Source of the DNA: an uncultured Shewanella sp. | GTDB lineage: Bacteria > Pseudomonadota > Gammaproteobacteria > Enterobacterales > Shewanellaceae | Assembly: GCA_947503555.1 (NCBI GenBank) | Contig: CANNEE010000020.1 | Coordinates: 26,279 to 90,278, forward strand | Direction of reading: 5' to 3' | DNA: 64,000 nt | Part shown: positions 1-9,181 of the stretch, piece by piece | Layout: every line of letters begins with the position of its first letter | How positions within the stretch are numbered: the first letter of the stretch is position 1 | Made by a program: the position numbers and the translations under genes | Notes under the pieces: generated by a model | Told to the model about the DNA's origin: nothing | What the model saw: the letters and a program-made list of their open reading frames with translations, nothing else | Database searches by the model: none

Positions 1-167
1 TGGGCGCTAGCTAGAGAGCCCTTTAACAGTGGTTGCATGGTTTCGTTTTCACTTACCATAGCGGCGAAGCTCAGCATTTCTGCCCAACTATCCACTGCAC
101 TATTCTCAACGGCAAAATCAAAAGCTGCCTTTGCGTAAGGGCGAGCAATGGTGGTTAACTCAGCCAT
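1..167 (-). CDS. atpH: ATP synthase F1 delta subunit, 5' part only
   Basis: The delta subunit links the F1 head to the peripheral stalk of the F1Fo ATP synthase on the cytoplasmic face of the inner membrane. Only the first ~55 codons lie in the window; the rest runs off the left edge. The start ([20 protein letters not shown]) is the typical AtpH N-terminus, in which the ARPYAKAAF motif begins the helical domain that binds the alpha subunit N-terminus. It lies 16 bp downstream of atpF in the order B-E-F-H expected for the operon. The gene is partial because of the window edge, not broken. Confidence 0.93.
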   Translation of the reverse strand, partial: MAELTTIARPYAKAAFDFAVENSAVDSWAEMLSFAAMVSENETMQPLLKGSLASA

Positions 168-183
168 AACTCAAACTCCCTTA

Positions 184-654
184 TCAAATTTCAGCGACTA
201 GTTTATTAACTATGTCACTATGGGCGGCTTCATCGATCGAACGCTCAAGGATCTTCTCTGCGCCAGTGATGGCTAGAGTAGCAACTTGCTTACGCAAGTC
301 TTCTTTCACGCGATTACGTTCAGCTTCAATTTCTGCTTTACCCTGAGCGATAATTTTAGCGCGCTCAGCGTCTGCTTCGGCTTTTGCTTCATCGACAATC
401 TGAGCTTTACGCTTGTTAGCTTGCTCAATGATTTCGTTGGCCGCAGCCTTAGCTTCTTTTAGTTGATCAGTCGCTTTAGACTGAGCCAACTCTAGGTCTT
501 TTGCCGCACGGTCAGCGTCAGCAAGACCATCAGCAATCCTTTTTTGGCGCTCTTCGATAGCATTCATCAAAGGGGGCCAAACAAACTTCATGCAGAACCA
601 CACGAAGATAATAAAGGCGACCGTCTGACCGATTAGGGTAGCGTTGAAATTCAC
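184..654 (-). CDS. atpF: ATP synthase Fo subunit b
   Basis: Subunit b forms the peripheral stalk (stator) of F1Fo ATP synthase. The 156 residues match the usual length. The N-terminus has one membrane helix (about residues 6-26, [19 protein letters not shown]), followed by a long charged, alanine-rich amphipathic helix (about 30-140) that forms the parallel coiled-coil dimer. The [10 protein letters not shown] and AKAEIEAER segments are characteristic. It lies between atpE (37 bp upstream) and atpH in the atp operon and should be co-transcribed with them. Confidence 0.97.
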   Translation of the reverse strand: MNFNATLIGQTVAFIIFVWFCMKFVWPPLMNAIEERQKRIADGLADADRAAKDLELAQSKATDQLKEAKAAANEIIEQANKRKAQIVDEAKAEADAERAKIIAQGKAEIEAERNRVKEDLRKQVATLAITGAEKILERSIDEAAHSDIVNKLVAEI

Positions 655-691
655 AACAGCCTCCTATTTAGAGTTAAGACAGAAGCGTTTA

Positions 692-970
<279 letters not shown>

Positions 971-1008
971 TTAGTTAATGATTTAGTTAAAAATTTCTTC
1001 AGCAATCC

Positions 1009-1806
<798 letters not shown>

Positions 1807-1815
1807 TCATCCCAC

Positions 1816-2199
1816 TTAACTTTGCTTGAAGTATAAAGGAGCTGTCCAGTGCACGATTAGCGCTAATGTGTAACAAACAAAAAGTGGCATAAACACGACT
1901 TTAAGGTTAATAAACACTAGTGAAAACAATGCCATGGTTAACAGCAACTTTACCGCTTCCCCCCAGTAAAAGCTTTTCAATACTTTTGCTGATGATCTTG
2001 CTCCCGTGTGAGAGAAGGCGAGGGTTGCGAATACAAAATTAGGAAGAACAGCAATGAGACCTCCTGCCAAGGCAGATTGACCATATTGATCTCCCCACGC
2101 AACGAAGAAGATGATTGAAGTTACTAGCGCGGCAACCGCCTGCATTAGGACTAGTTTATAAGCAGCCCAACGGCCTTTACGTGCTAAAACTTTACTCAA
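1816..2199 (-). CDS. atpI: ATP synthase assembly protein I
   Basis: AtpI is the small membrane protein at the head of many atp operons and helps c-ring/ATP synthase assembly. The product has 127 residues and about four membrane helices (around 18-40, 44-62, 78-98, 102-120), starting MSKVLARKGRWAAYKLVLMQ. It is the first gene of the atp operon here. The 243-bp gap to parB upstream should contain the operon promoter. Confidence 0.9.
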   Translation of the reverse strand: MSKVLARKGRWAAYKLVLMQAVAALVTSIIFFVAWGDQYGQSALAGGLIAVLPNFVFATLAFSHTGARSSAKVLKSFYWGEAVKLLLTMALFSLVFINLKVVFMPLFVCYTLALIVHWTAPLYFKQS

Positions 2200-2239
2200 T
2201 ATTACCTTCTCCGCATCCTTACTTTTTAATTTCGATGAC

Positions 2240-2257
2240 CGAGATCAATAAATCTCG
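2240..2257. promoter_or_regulatory. short inverted repeat upstream of atpI
   Basis: CGAGAT and ATCTCG flank a 6-base AT spacer, about 40 bp upstream of the atpI start, in the gap between parB and the atp operon. It could be an operator or a 5' UTR hairpin of the atp transcript. No regulator is identifiable from sequence alone. Confidence 0.3.
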
Positions 2258-2442
2258 AAATTCATCAAGAATAAAAAGCATGCGAAAGTATACTCGCTCA
2301 AGTTTTCAATGCAACTTTGTCAGAAAGGAAAAAAAAACTATTTTTAAGTGATATGAGAGCGAATTAATTAAAAATTAAACTATTCGCTCATCACAAATTG
2401 GCATGAACGGCAAAAGCGGATCAAATTTTTACTAAAGTCGAA

Positions 2443-3336
2443 CTAGATAATTTTTCCTAAAATGCCATCTAATTCAGCCAAGTCTCGGTAGTTGATCACA
2501 AGTTTACCTTTTCCTTTCTTATTATGGGAAATTGATACTTTTGTGCCCAACTTCTCAATTAATTGGTTCTCTAGACGGCAAACATCGTTATCTTTGGCTA
2601 CTTTTTCTACGTCTTTAGATGGATTTAGCGCTTTATTCACTAATCGTTCAGTTTCTCGAACTGTCAGTTCTTTAGCAGCGACTAATCTAGCCATGGTGGT
2701 TTGCTCTTCTCCTTCTAGAGAAAGCAGGGCTCTAGCATGGCCCATTTCAATATCGCCATACTCTAATAACCGCTTAACCGGCTCATTGAGATTATTTAAA
2801 CGTAAAAGATTCGATACACTTGTTCGAGATTTTCCTAACGCATCGGCAACCTGCTGATGTGTTAATTCGAATTCGTCAATTAGACCATTTAATGCAATAG
2901 CTTCTTCCATTGCATTCAAATCTTCACGCTGAATATTCTCAATTAAGGCAATTGCCACTGCCGATTCATCGGCAACTTGTTTCACTAAACAAGGCACTTT
3001 ATTTAAATTTGCTAACTGAGATGCGCGCCAACGACGTTCACCAGCGATAATTTCATACCGGGTATCATTAATCTTGCGTACTACTATAGGTTGAATAACA
3101 CCTTGTACTCGAATTGACTCAGCCAACTCTTCTAATGCATCGGCAGACATATCTTTACGAGGCTGATATTTACCAGGTTGAAGTAAATCCAAATCAAGAT
3201 GGATGAGCTCGCCATCTCTATTCGATTCAGCTTGCTCTGTGACTGGTTGTTCAGTCAGCTTCTTGCTCGCAGCCGCGTGGCTGGTACTGAGTAAAGCGTC
3301 TAGGCCTTTACCTAAACCTCGTTTTTTCGGTGTCAT
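2443..3336 (-). CDS. parB: Chromosome partitioning protein ParB (Spo0J/Noc family)
   Basis: ParB is a CTP-dependent DNA clamp that loads at parS and spreads, organising the origin region for segregation with ParA. Visible parts: the KKRGLGKGLDALL N-terminal box that stimulates ParA, the ParB/Srx CTPase domain with GERRWRA and the ENIQREDLNAMEEA motif (residues ~90-160), a helix-turn-helix (THQQVADALGKSRTSVSNLL) for parS, and a C-terminal dimerisation domain. I choose the second of two nearby ATGs (MTPKKRG, 297 residues): AAGGA abuts the first ATG but sits 6 bases before the second. It follows parA in the same operon, separated by a hairpin. Candidate parS sites occur at 23.7, 31.0, 35.6 and 37.6 kb. 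Confidence 0.97.
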   Translation of the reverse strand: MTPKKRGLGKGLDALLSTSHAAASKKLTEQPVTEQAESNRDGELIHLDLDLLQPGKYQPRKDMSADALEELAESIRVQGVIQPIVVRKINDTRYEIIAGERRWRASQLANLNKVPCLVKQVADESAVAIALIENIQREDLNAMEEAIALNGLIDEFELTHQQVADALGKSRTSVSNLLRLNNLNEPVKRLLEYGDIEMGHARALLSLEGEEQTTMARLVAAKELTVRETERLVNKALNPSKDVEKVAKDNDVCRLENQLIEKLGTKVSISHNKKGKGKLVINYRDLAELDGILGKII

Positions 3337-3357
3337 GGTCATTCCTTAAGCGCAATT

Positions 3358-3388
3358 CGCCGCTTGTAAGTCATACCTACAAGCGGCG
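3358..3388 (-). promoter_or_regulatory. Hairpin between parA and parB in the transcript
   Basis: Perfect 11-bp inverted repeat CGCCGCTTGTA / TACAAGCGGCG with a 9-base loop. It lies between the parA stop and the parB ribosome site. On the transcribed strand no U-run follows, so it does not look like an intrinsic terminator. It could shield or pace parB translation, or mark an mRNA processing site. Confidence 0.55.
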
Positions 3389-3408
3389 CGTTACTTTAAA
3401 ACTTGTCT

Positions 3409-4197
3409 CTACGCCTGCAGCGCTTCGGGCGTTTGCTCTGCTCGGCGGATAATCTCACCAGCTAAGGCTAAATAGGCTTTAGCTCCAGCGCTGGTCTTAT
3501 CGTAATACATGGCTGGCGCGCCAAAACTCGGAGCCTCGGCTAAACGCACATTTCTAGGGATCACAGTGCGATAAACTTTCTCACCAAAGTGCTGTTTAAG
3601 CTGATCAGAAACATCATTGGCTAAACGGTTTCTAGGATCATACATGGTACGTAAGATCCCTTCGATGGTGAGATCTTGATTTACCATAGCGCCCAATTTA
3701 GTAATGGTATCCATCAATGCAGTGAGTCCTTCCAAGGCATAGTACTCACATTGCATAGGCACCAATACAGAATCTGCAGCAGACATAGCGTTAACGGTCA
3801 GCATATTGAGTGAGGGTGGGCAATCGATAAAGATAAAATCATATTCCCCCCTAACCGATGCTAATGCATTACGTAGGCGAATCTCACGTGCAAAAAATTC
3901 CATCAACTTAATCTCAGCGGCAGTCACATCACCATTCGCCGCCACAAGATCATATTTGCCCGCTGTATTCTGAATCACCACCTCAGAAAAAGGCTTTTCT
4001 TCAACCAGTAATTCGTAGGCAGTATTCTCGACATCATACTTGTCGATACCACTCCCCATAGTGGCATTGCCCTGAGGATCGAGATCGATAAGCAAAACTC
4101 TGCGCTTAGTTGCAGCGAGAGACGCAGCCAAATTTACACAAGTTGTTGTTTTCCCTACGCCACCTTTCTGGTTGGCTACGGCAATGATTTTAGCCAC
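3409..4197 (-). CDS. parA: Chromosome partitioning ATPase ParA (Soj)
   Basis: ParA binds DNA non-specifically when ATP-bound and is released by ParB-parS complexes, driving origin segregation. The 262-residue protein has the deviant Walker A motif KGGVGKTTT near residue 11, followed by DLDPQGNATMGSG (Walker A') and the FIFIDCPPSLNML Walker B segment. There is no N-terminal helix-turn-helix, so this is a chromosomal (Soj-like) rather than a P1-type plasmid ParA. It is located 72 bp downstream of rsmG and upstream of parB, the canonical origin-proximal order. Confidence 0.97.
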   Translation of the reverse strand: MAKIIAVANQKGGVGKTTTCVNLAASLAATKRRVLLIDLDPQGNATMGSGIDKYDVENTAYELLVEEKPFSEVVIQNTAGKYDLVAANGDVTAAEIKLMEFFAREIRLRNALASVRGEYDFIFIDCPPSLNMLTVNAMSAADSVLVPMQCEYYALEGLTALMDTITKLGAMVNQDLTIEGILRTMYDPRNRLANDVSDQLKQHFGEKVYRTVIPRNVRLAEAPSFGAPAMYYDKTSAGAKAYLALAGEIIRRAEQTPEALQA

Positions 4198-4269
4198 GTG
4201 ATCACCCTGTAAATACTAAGTTTATCTAAATCCCAAAAGCCACTGCTTATCTTCAATAACGCTACAACA

Positions 4270-4893
4270 TTAAACTTGCTTGGTTATTTTGACTAAATGA
4301 CGCTGTTCGTCCAATGTAGGTACTGTTAACGCAATTATCTCATCAACTTTAAAGCCTTGAGGGATCTGCGCCATCTCATCATCGGTCAATTGGCCTTTTA
4401 GCGCATAAAATTTACCCGCTTCCTTTGGCAGATGATGACACCAAGTTAACATATCCTCAATAGAGGCAAATGCTCGGCTTAGCACGCCATCAAATTTGTC
4501 CTCGGGCTGATACGCTTCAACTCTGCTTTCTACTGAGCTGATGTTTTTTATGCCTAGCTCAAACTGAACTTGCTTTTGAAAGCGGATCCTTTTACCTAGA
4601 CTATCCAGTAATACAAACTCTTTATCTGGATTCATTATCGCCAGCGGGATCCCTGGAAGACCAGGCCCTGTGCCGACATCGATAAAACGTTGCCCTTTTA
4701 AATAAGGAGAAACCACTAAGCTGTCGACGATATGCCTAACTAGCATTTGTGCAGGATCGCGCACCGATGTCAGGTTATAGGCCTTATTCCACTTGTTGAG
4801 CATACCGACAAAATCGACTAGCTGCTGCTTCTGTTTATCAGTCGCATCTAGACTTATTTCGGTTAAATAGGCTTCTAATTGTTCCGCTAACAC
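4270..4893 (-). CDS. rsmG: 16S rRNA (guanine(527)-N7)-methyltransferase
   Basis: RsmG methylates G527 of 16S rRNA using S-adenosylmethionine; loss gives low-level streptomycin resistance in other bacteria. The 207-residue Rossmann methyltransferase shows the SAM motif [16 protein letters not shown] (residues ~71-86), preceded by the [20 protein letters not shown] segment typical of RsmG. The start codon is GTG (read [10 protein letters not shown]). It sits between mnmG and parA, as in most gammaproteobacteria. Confidence 0.97.
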   Translation of the reverse strand: MLAEQLEAYLTEISLDATDKQKQQLVDFVGMLNKWNKAYNLTSVRDPAQMLVRHIVDSLVVSPYLKGQRFIDVGTGPGLPGIPLAIMNPDKEFVLLDSLGKRIRFQKQVQFELGIKNISSVESRVEAYQPEDKFDGVLSRAFASIEDMLTWCHHLPKEAGKFYALKGQLTDDEMAQIPQGFKVDEIIALTVPTLDEQRHLVKITKQV

Positions 4894-5010
4894 TCACACA
4901 CCTTTTAAGACATCAGTAAATAATAAAACTTGGCTATTATGAAGGGCGACAAACACGAAGGGAAGCCCGAAAGCTTCCCTTAAGCAAACATCATGTTTCA
5001 GCAGTTGTGA

Positions 5011-6900
5011 TCAAGCGCGCTTTTTAAGCAATCCACGCTTTTTCAAATGCACGAGCAAAATAGAGATCGCCGCGGGTGTGATGCCAGAAATTCTCGATGC
5101 TTGGCCTATTGTCTCAGGCTTATGGGTATTAAGTTTGGCAATCACTTCATTGGATAAACCTGGTACTTCTTGATAATCCAAATCTAACGGTAACCCCGTA
5201 GTTTCATGGCGAACCGCTTTTTCAATCTCTTCTTGCTGACGGCGAATATACCCAGAATACTTAACTTGAATCTGAACTTGCTCAGCCGCTCGAGGATCTT
5301 CTACTGCTGGACCAAAACCATCGATCTGCATCAACTTGTCATAATCAAGTTCTGGACGACGCAGTAATTCTTCAAAGGTTGCTTCACGGGCAATGGGTGT
5401 TTTTAAGTGCGGATTAAGCTCATTAACCAAAGGTGAGTTGGGGTGAATCCATTGACCACGTAATCTTTGTAGTTCAGTTTCAATAGTTTCCATCTTTTCA
5501 CTGAACTTAGTCCAACGTTCATCATCCACTAAACCTAACTCACGACCTTTTTCGGTCAAACGCAGATCGGCATTATCTTCACGAAGAAGCAAACGATATT
5601 CTGCACGGCTGGTAAACATGCGGTAAGGTTCTTTAGTTCCTAAAGTTGAAAGATCATCAACAAGAACCCCAAGATAAGCCTGATCACGACGAGGACACCA
5701 AGACTCTTTACCTTGAACTTGCAAGGACGCATTCATACCCGCTAATAAACCTTGGGCGCCAGCTTCTTCATAACCAGTCGTACCATTGATTTGACCAGCA
5801 AAGAACAAACCAGATATCGCTTTGGTTTCTAAGGAATTTTTCAAGTCTCTAGGATCGAAATAATCATATTCAATAGCATAACCTGGACGAATAATCTCAG
5901 CATTTTCAAGGCCTTGAATCGATCTCACTAGATTTAGTTGAACATCGAACGGCAAGCTGGTTGAAATGCCATTCGGATAGATCTCATTAGTCGTTAAGCC
6001 TTCAGGCTCAATAAAGATCTGGTGCGACGATTTGTCTGCAAAACGGTTAATTTTATCTTCAATCGACGGACAATATCTGGGTCCAATTCCTTCGATGACT
6101 CCGGAATACATAGGGCTTCTATCTAAACCACCACGGATTATGTCGTGAGTACGCTCGTTGGTATGTGTGACATAGCATGAGATTTGCTCAGGATGATCAC
6201 TGACATCACCGATAAAGGACATAACTGGTAAAGGTGAATCACCTTTTTGTTCAGTCATCTTTGAAAAATCAAGGGTATTAGCATCTAAACGAGGAGGCGT
6301 ACCTGTTTTTAAACGTCCAACACGAATAGGTAACTCACGTAATCTATGGGCTAAGGCAATGGCTGGTGGATCGCCAGCACGTCCGCCACTGTAGTTTTCT
6401 AACCCTATATGGATTTGACCACTCAAAAAAGTACCTGTTGTTAATACAACACTTGGGGCTTCAAAAGCTAATCCCATTTGGGTAACAACACCGATAACTT
6501 TTTCATTTTCAACAATAAGATCATCAACAGCCTGTTGAAAAATACGTAGGTTTGCTTGATGTTGCAAAATCTCTTGAATTTTTAGTCTATAGAGATTGCG
6601 ATCGGCTTGAGCACGTGTTGCTCTTACAGCAGGTCCTTTGCTTGAATTTAAGGTTCTGAACTGAATACCTGCAAAGTCAGTGGCTGTTGCCATAGCCCCA
6701 CCAAGAGCATCGATCTCTTTGACTAAATGTCCTTTACCTATGCCACCAATAGCAGGGTTACATGACATTTGCCCTAAGGTATCTATGTTATGGGTAAGTA
6801 GAAGGGTTTTAGAGCCCATTCTGGCTGCTGCTAATGCGGCTTCTGTTCCGGCATGACCACCGCCAACAACAATCACATCAAACCGCTCATGAAAATGCAT
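5011..6900 (-). CDS. mnmG: tRNA uridine 5-carboxymethylaminomethyl modification enzyme, FAD subunit
   Basis: MnmG (GidA) works with MnmE to add cmnm5 groups to U34 of tRNAs reading A/G-ending codons, using FAD, NADH and methylene-THF. The product is 629 residues, full length. The FAD-binding [10 protein letters not shown] motif is at residues ~13-22; the [13 protein letters not shown] segment and the active-site [13 protein letters not shown] region (cysteine) follow, and a helical C-terminal domain binds MnmE and tRNA. Its 5' end abuts oriC and transcription runs away from the origin, as in E. coli. The partner mnmE is at 11.8-13.1 kb. Confidence 0.98.
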   Translation of the reverse strand: MHFHERFDVIVVGGGHAGTEAALAAARMGSKTLLLTHNIDTLGQMSCNPAIGGIGKGHLVKEIDALGGAMATATDFAGIQFRTLNSSKGPAVRATRAQADRNLYRLKIQEILQHQANLRIFQQAVDDLIVENEKVIGVVTQMGLAFEAPSVVLTTGTFLSGQIHIGLENYSGGRAGDPPAIALAHRLRELPIRVGRLKTGTPPRLDANTLDFSKMTEQKGDSPLPVMSFIGDVSDHPEQISCYVTHTNERTHDIIRGGLDRSPMYSGVIEGIGPRYCPSIEDKINRFADKSSHQIFIEPEGLTTNEIYPNGISTSLPFDVQLNLVRSIQGLENAEIIRPGYAIEYDYFDPRDLKNSLETKAISGLFFAGQINGTTGYEEAGAQGLLAGMNASLQVQGKESWCPRRDQAYLGVLVDDLSTLGTKEPYRMFTSRAEYRLLLREDNADLRLTEKGRELGLVDDERWTKFSEKMETIETELQRLRGQWIHPNSPLVNELNPHLKTPIAREATFEELLRRPELDYDKLMQIDGFGPAVEDPRAAEQVQIQVKYSGYIRRQQEEIEKAVRHETTGLPLDLDYQEVPGLSNEVIAKLNTHKPETIGQASRISGITPAAISILLVHLKKRGLLKKRA

Positions 6901-6972
6901 TGGTAGACCTTAAATTGAGAAAAAATGGTATTCGAGCAGATCATTTTACCATCTGCTTAAGCCAAGGTGAAT

Positions 6973-7046
6973 GATCTATTTGCATTGAATTGATCAAGAG
7001 GATCCGCTTAATAGATCTTAAGATCTTTATATAGATCTCTTTATTA
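6973..7046. other. Probable DNA unwinding element of oriC
   Basis: AT-rich stretch with three GATC-led 13-mers: GATCTATTTGCAT (6973), GATCTTTATATAG (7022) and GATCTCTTTATTA (7034). The last closely resembles the right-hand 13-mer of E. coli oriC. It lies next to the first DnaA box on the mnmG side, where strand opening is expected. Confidence 0.7.
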
Positions 7047-7176
7047 TGTTTACTATTAAGATCGCTGTTTTCTGTTAGTAACGCTATTTATTCTTTAAAT
7101 TCATATAGTAAGGCCATTACGATCCTGTGATCTATTAAAGATCTAATTGACCTGAACTTGTTGATAGATCGCTATG

Positions 7177-7185
7177 TTATCCACA
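7177..7185 (+). promoter_or_regulatory. DnaA box, perfect consensus
   Basis: TTATCCACA, a perfect high-affinity DnaA box. It is the box closest to the AT-rich unwinding repeats and corresponds in place and orientation to E. coli box R1. Confidence 0.9.
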
Positions 7186-7249
7186 AGGGTGATCTTTGAG
7201 CAGATCCGATGTTGATTAATACAGAGTTAGATCAGAAAAAAATAATAGT

Positions 7250-7258
7250 TTATCCACA
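7250..7258 (+). promoter_or_regulatory. DnaA box, perfect consensus
   Basis: TTATCCACA, same orientation as the box at 7177 and 73 bp to its right, inside oriC. Confidence 0.9.
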
Positions 7259-7282
7259 CTTTTACTAAAAATGATCTTTTCG

Positions 7283-7291
7283 TGTGGATAA
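7283..7291 (-). promoter_or_regulatory. DnaA box, perfect consensus, inverted
   Basis: TGTGGATAA, i.e. TTATCCACA on the minus strand. It faces the box at 7250 and lies at the mioC-side edge of oriC, like E. coli box R4. Confidence 0.9.
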
Positions 7292-7337
7292 ACTAGATCT
7301 AAATTGTGAGTTATTTTATCTTGTCTACGTTAAAGGA

Positions 7338-7781
7338 TCAGTTTATGCGATCTTGCCAATCCGTTAACCATGCTAAAGCTGGCTCTTCTGGTACTGGATC
7401 TTGCTGAACATCGATTTCGATCTTATCCACAATTTGATTTGCACCTGCTGTGAGTAAGGCATTTTCAACCTTTTTCGCGCCTAAGCAGAAAGTGTCATAA
7501 CTTGAGTCGCCAATGGCACAAACTGCGATCTTTAGTGATGAGAAGTTAGGTTTTTCAGACTCAATAGCCTGCAAGACTGGGACGATATTATCGGGAGGAT
7601 CGCCAGCCCCATGGGTGGAACATACCAATACTAAATAGTCACTTTCTTGAAGCTCATTAAGTTGTGGTGCAAGTAACACATAGGTTTGGTGGCCTAGGGC
7701 TTCTAGTTGGGCTGCCATTTCATCGGCAACATACTCTGAATTGCCTAAGGTGCTGCCCACTAGAAAGTTAACTTTTGCCAT
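7338..7781 (-). CDS. mioC: Flavodoxin-like protein MioC
   Basis: MioC is a short-chain FMN-binding flavodoxin described as an electron donor in E. coli biotin synthase assays. Its 147 residues carry the FMN phosphate loop GSTLGNSEYVA near the N-terminus, the STHGAGDPPDN loop (~55-65) and a third loop at GDSSYDTFCLGAK. It starts with an AGGA ribosome site and reads toward oriC, as in E. coli, where transcription of mioC into the origin is linked to initiation control. Confidence 0.95.
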   Translation of the reverse strand: MAKVNFLVGSTLGNSEYVADEMAAQLEALGHQTYVLLAPQLNELQESDYLVLVCSTHGAGDPPDNIVPVLQAIESEKPNFSSLKIAVCAIGDSSYDTFCLGAKKVENALLTAGANQIVDKIEIDVQQDPVPEEPALAWLTDWQDRIN

Positions 7782-8100
7782 ATATAGATCCTAATAGTGA
7801 TAAGTGTGAATTGCGCTTAAATATGGCCACATCATATCTTGTTTGGCTAAATTGAAAAATCAAATCCGGTTTGATTGGGCTTGATTCTACAGATTCATAT
7901 TTGCATAACAGAACAGTGGGCGGATGGACTTAACGCTAAGTCAACTTGTGAAATATTTGCGATTCAAATGTTAGATTTTGTGCTTTTTGCTGTGTTGATC
8001 GACTTATTTGTGTTCTGACTCAAAATAAATAATTGATATACATCTTGTTATGAGTTGATTTTGTGATTGATGTTTGTGTCGCTTTGGTTAACAGGTGAAT

Positions 8101-8235
8101 ATGGCGAACAAATGGTCGCTGTTATTTGGCACTCACCACAGAGTCGAAACAATCGTGCATGATTGTTTCGAATATCCTATTAAAAAGGCGCATAGTATAG
8201 TTCGCCGATTTATCTTTTCGGTTCATTATTTTTGA
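8101..8235 (+). CDS. Possible 44-residue small protein, doubtful
   Basis: An ATG frame of 44 codons (begins MANKWSLLFGTHHRVE) with AGGTG just upstream. I do not recognise the product; it is basic, with no clear membrane helix or motif. The frame overlaps the hairpin at 8144-8171, which argues for a structural RNA rather than coding use. Kept only because the surrounding 0.9 kb is otherwise empty. Confidence 0.15.
   Translation: MANKWSLLFGTHHRVETIVHDCFEYPIKKAHSIVRRFIFSVHYF
8144..8171. repeat. Inverted repeat, strong hairpin
   Basis: TCGAAACAATC and GATTGTTTCGA, 11 bp arms, loop GTGCAT. No T-run follows on either side, so it does not look like a standard terminator. It could be a structural element of an unannotated RNA or a protein binding site. 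Confidence 0.6.
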
Positions 8236-8713
8236 TGACCGAGTCTTACATGGCGCATGGCGCCAAATTAAAGTCGGTTAGGTAGGTTATAGCCTATTGA
8301 GTGTGAATAATTATTCGCCATTTATGGGCTTTTAATTTGGCAAGTGCTTTTGCTGTCAATGGCTGGTTAAGCTGTTGTTTTTTGACCTACCTCAGATGTT
8401 GTACCAGTTGATTGGTATCTCGATGCCAATGAGCATACTCTCTTTGCATGTAGCAGCCGTGGGGTTTCTACATCAGCCTAGGCTATGTGTGAGTGTCGAA
8501 ATATATCGGCAGTATTAGAAGAGCTCGAATCAATAAATCGAAGCTGAATAAACCATAGCTAGGAAATGAACTTAGGGTAGTCAAATACCTAGGTGATGAC
8601 ACAAATGATGATGCATTTTCTGGTCAATATGCAAATCATCTTTGAAATGGGGGTCAGCGCTTGCTGGCTAGTGGTTTAACAATATTTGTCTTAATGTTTT
8701 TGGAGTATATTTA

Positions 8714-8944
8714 ATGAAAAATATAAAAGTATTAGGCATGGGCTGTTCAGGATGTCGCGCAACCACAAAACTGATCGCTCAGATTGCTGAAGAAAAAGAT
8801 GTCGCTATCGAGCTGCAAAATTTAGAAGAAGTGAGCGATATTCTTGAATATGGTTTAAGAGCAACACCAGCTGTTGTGATTAATGAGCAAATAGTACATA
8901 TGGGAGGAACACCTGTTAGGGAACAGGTTAGCGAGTGGTTCTAA
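8714..8944 (+). CDS. Small CxxC thioredoxin-fold protein
   Basis: A 76-residue thioredoxin-like protein with the redox pair CSGC at residues ~10-13, right after the first beta strand (MKNIKVLGMG). A cis-proline-like RATPAVVIN segment (~50-58) and a VHMGGTP turn follow. It resembles the 'small redox-active disulfide protein' family. In many genomes these sit beside a membrane permease; no such partner is adjacent here. Likely a thiol-disulfide or metal-relay protein of the cytoplasm. It ends just before a strong terminator and is probably a single-gene unit. Confidence 0.8.
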   Translation: MKNIKVLGMGCSGCRATTKLIAQIAEEKDVAIELQNLEEVSDILEYGLRATPAVVINEQIVHMGGTPVREQVSEWF

Positions 8945-9051
8945 GATTTTAAAGCCGAGAAAGTGACTTCTGGCTGATATAAGCAGATATAAAGATCAAC
9001 AATAAGATCCTGCTTAAAATCAAAATAGCACGTAACCAAAAGATCGTATAG

Positions 9052-9081
9052 AAAACCGAGAATGTCAGGATTCTCGGTTTT
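9052..9081 (+). terminator. Intrinsic terminator
   Basis: 12-bp perfect stem AAAACCGAGAAT / ATTCTCGGTTTT, 6-base loop, ending in a T-run; it terminates the CxxC protein transcript about 110 bp after the stop. Confidence 0.85.
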
Positions 9082-9181
9082 TTGTTGCCTGTAAGTTTTC
9101 ATTTTTATCACTCTAAAAACAAGAGTCATTGGTTTTCCAGTACAATAGCCTTTCTTATTGCACTATTTCTGGTATCGATAA

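Larger units (their letters stand above)
6901..7337. other. oriC: Chromosomal replication origin oriC
   Basis: Intergenic region between mnmG and mioC, the E. coli oriC position. It contains 18 GATC Dam sites (first at 6939, last at 7336; fewer than two expected by chance), three perfect 9-mer DnaA boxes (7177, 7250, 7283 reversed) and AT-rich 13-mer-like repeats starting with GATC on the mnmG side. This arrangement (unwinding element left, DnaA boxes right) copies the E. coli layout. Confidence 0.93.
7782..8713. other. 932-bp stretch without a convincing gene
   Basis: I see no recognisable protein here. It is AT-rich and contains a strong inverted repeat at 8144-8171, one short reading frame with a plausible ribosome site (8101-8235), and scattered smaller repeats such as GGCGCATGGCGCC around 8253. 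Given its place beside oriC it could hold a small RNA or be remnant DNA. Confidence 0.6.

Noticed and set aside
3868-3885. CACGTG inside parA and other isolated CACGTG hexamers (e.g. near 4195, 6615, 9700, 31780, 38463)
   Set aside because: They lack the flanking TGTTT/AAACA arms of parS and are expected by chance.
8941-9129. 62-codon minus-strand frame beyond the CxxC gene
   Set aside because: It spans a strong intrinsic terminator; no homology seen.
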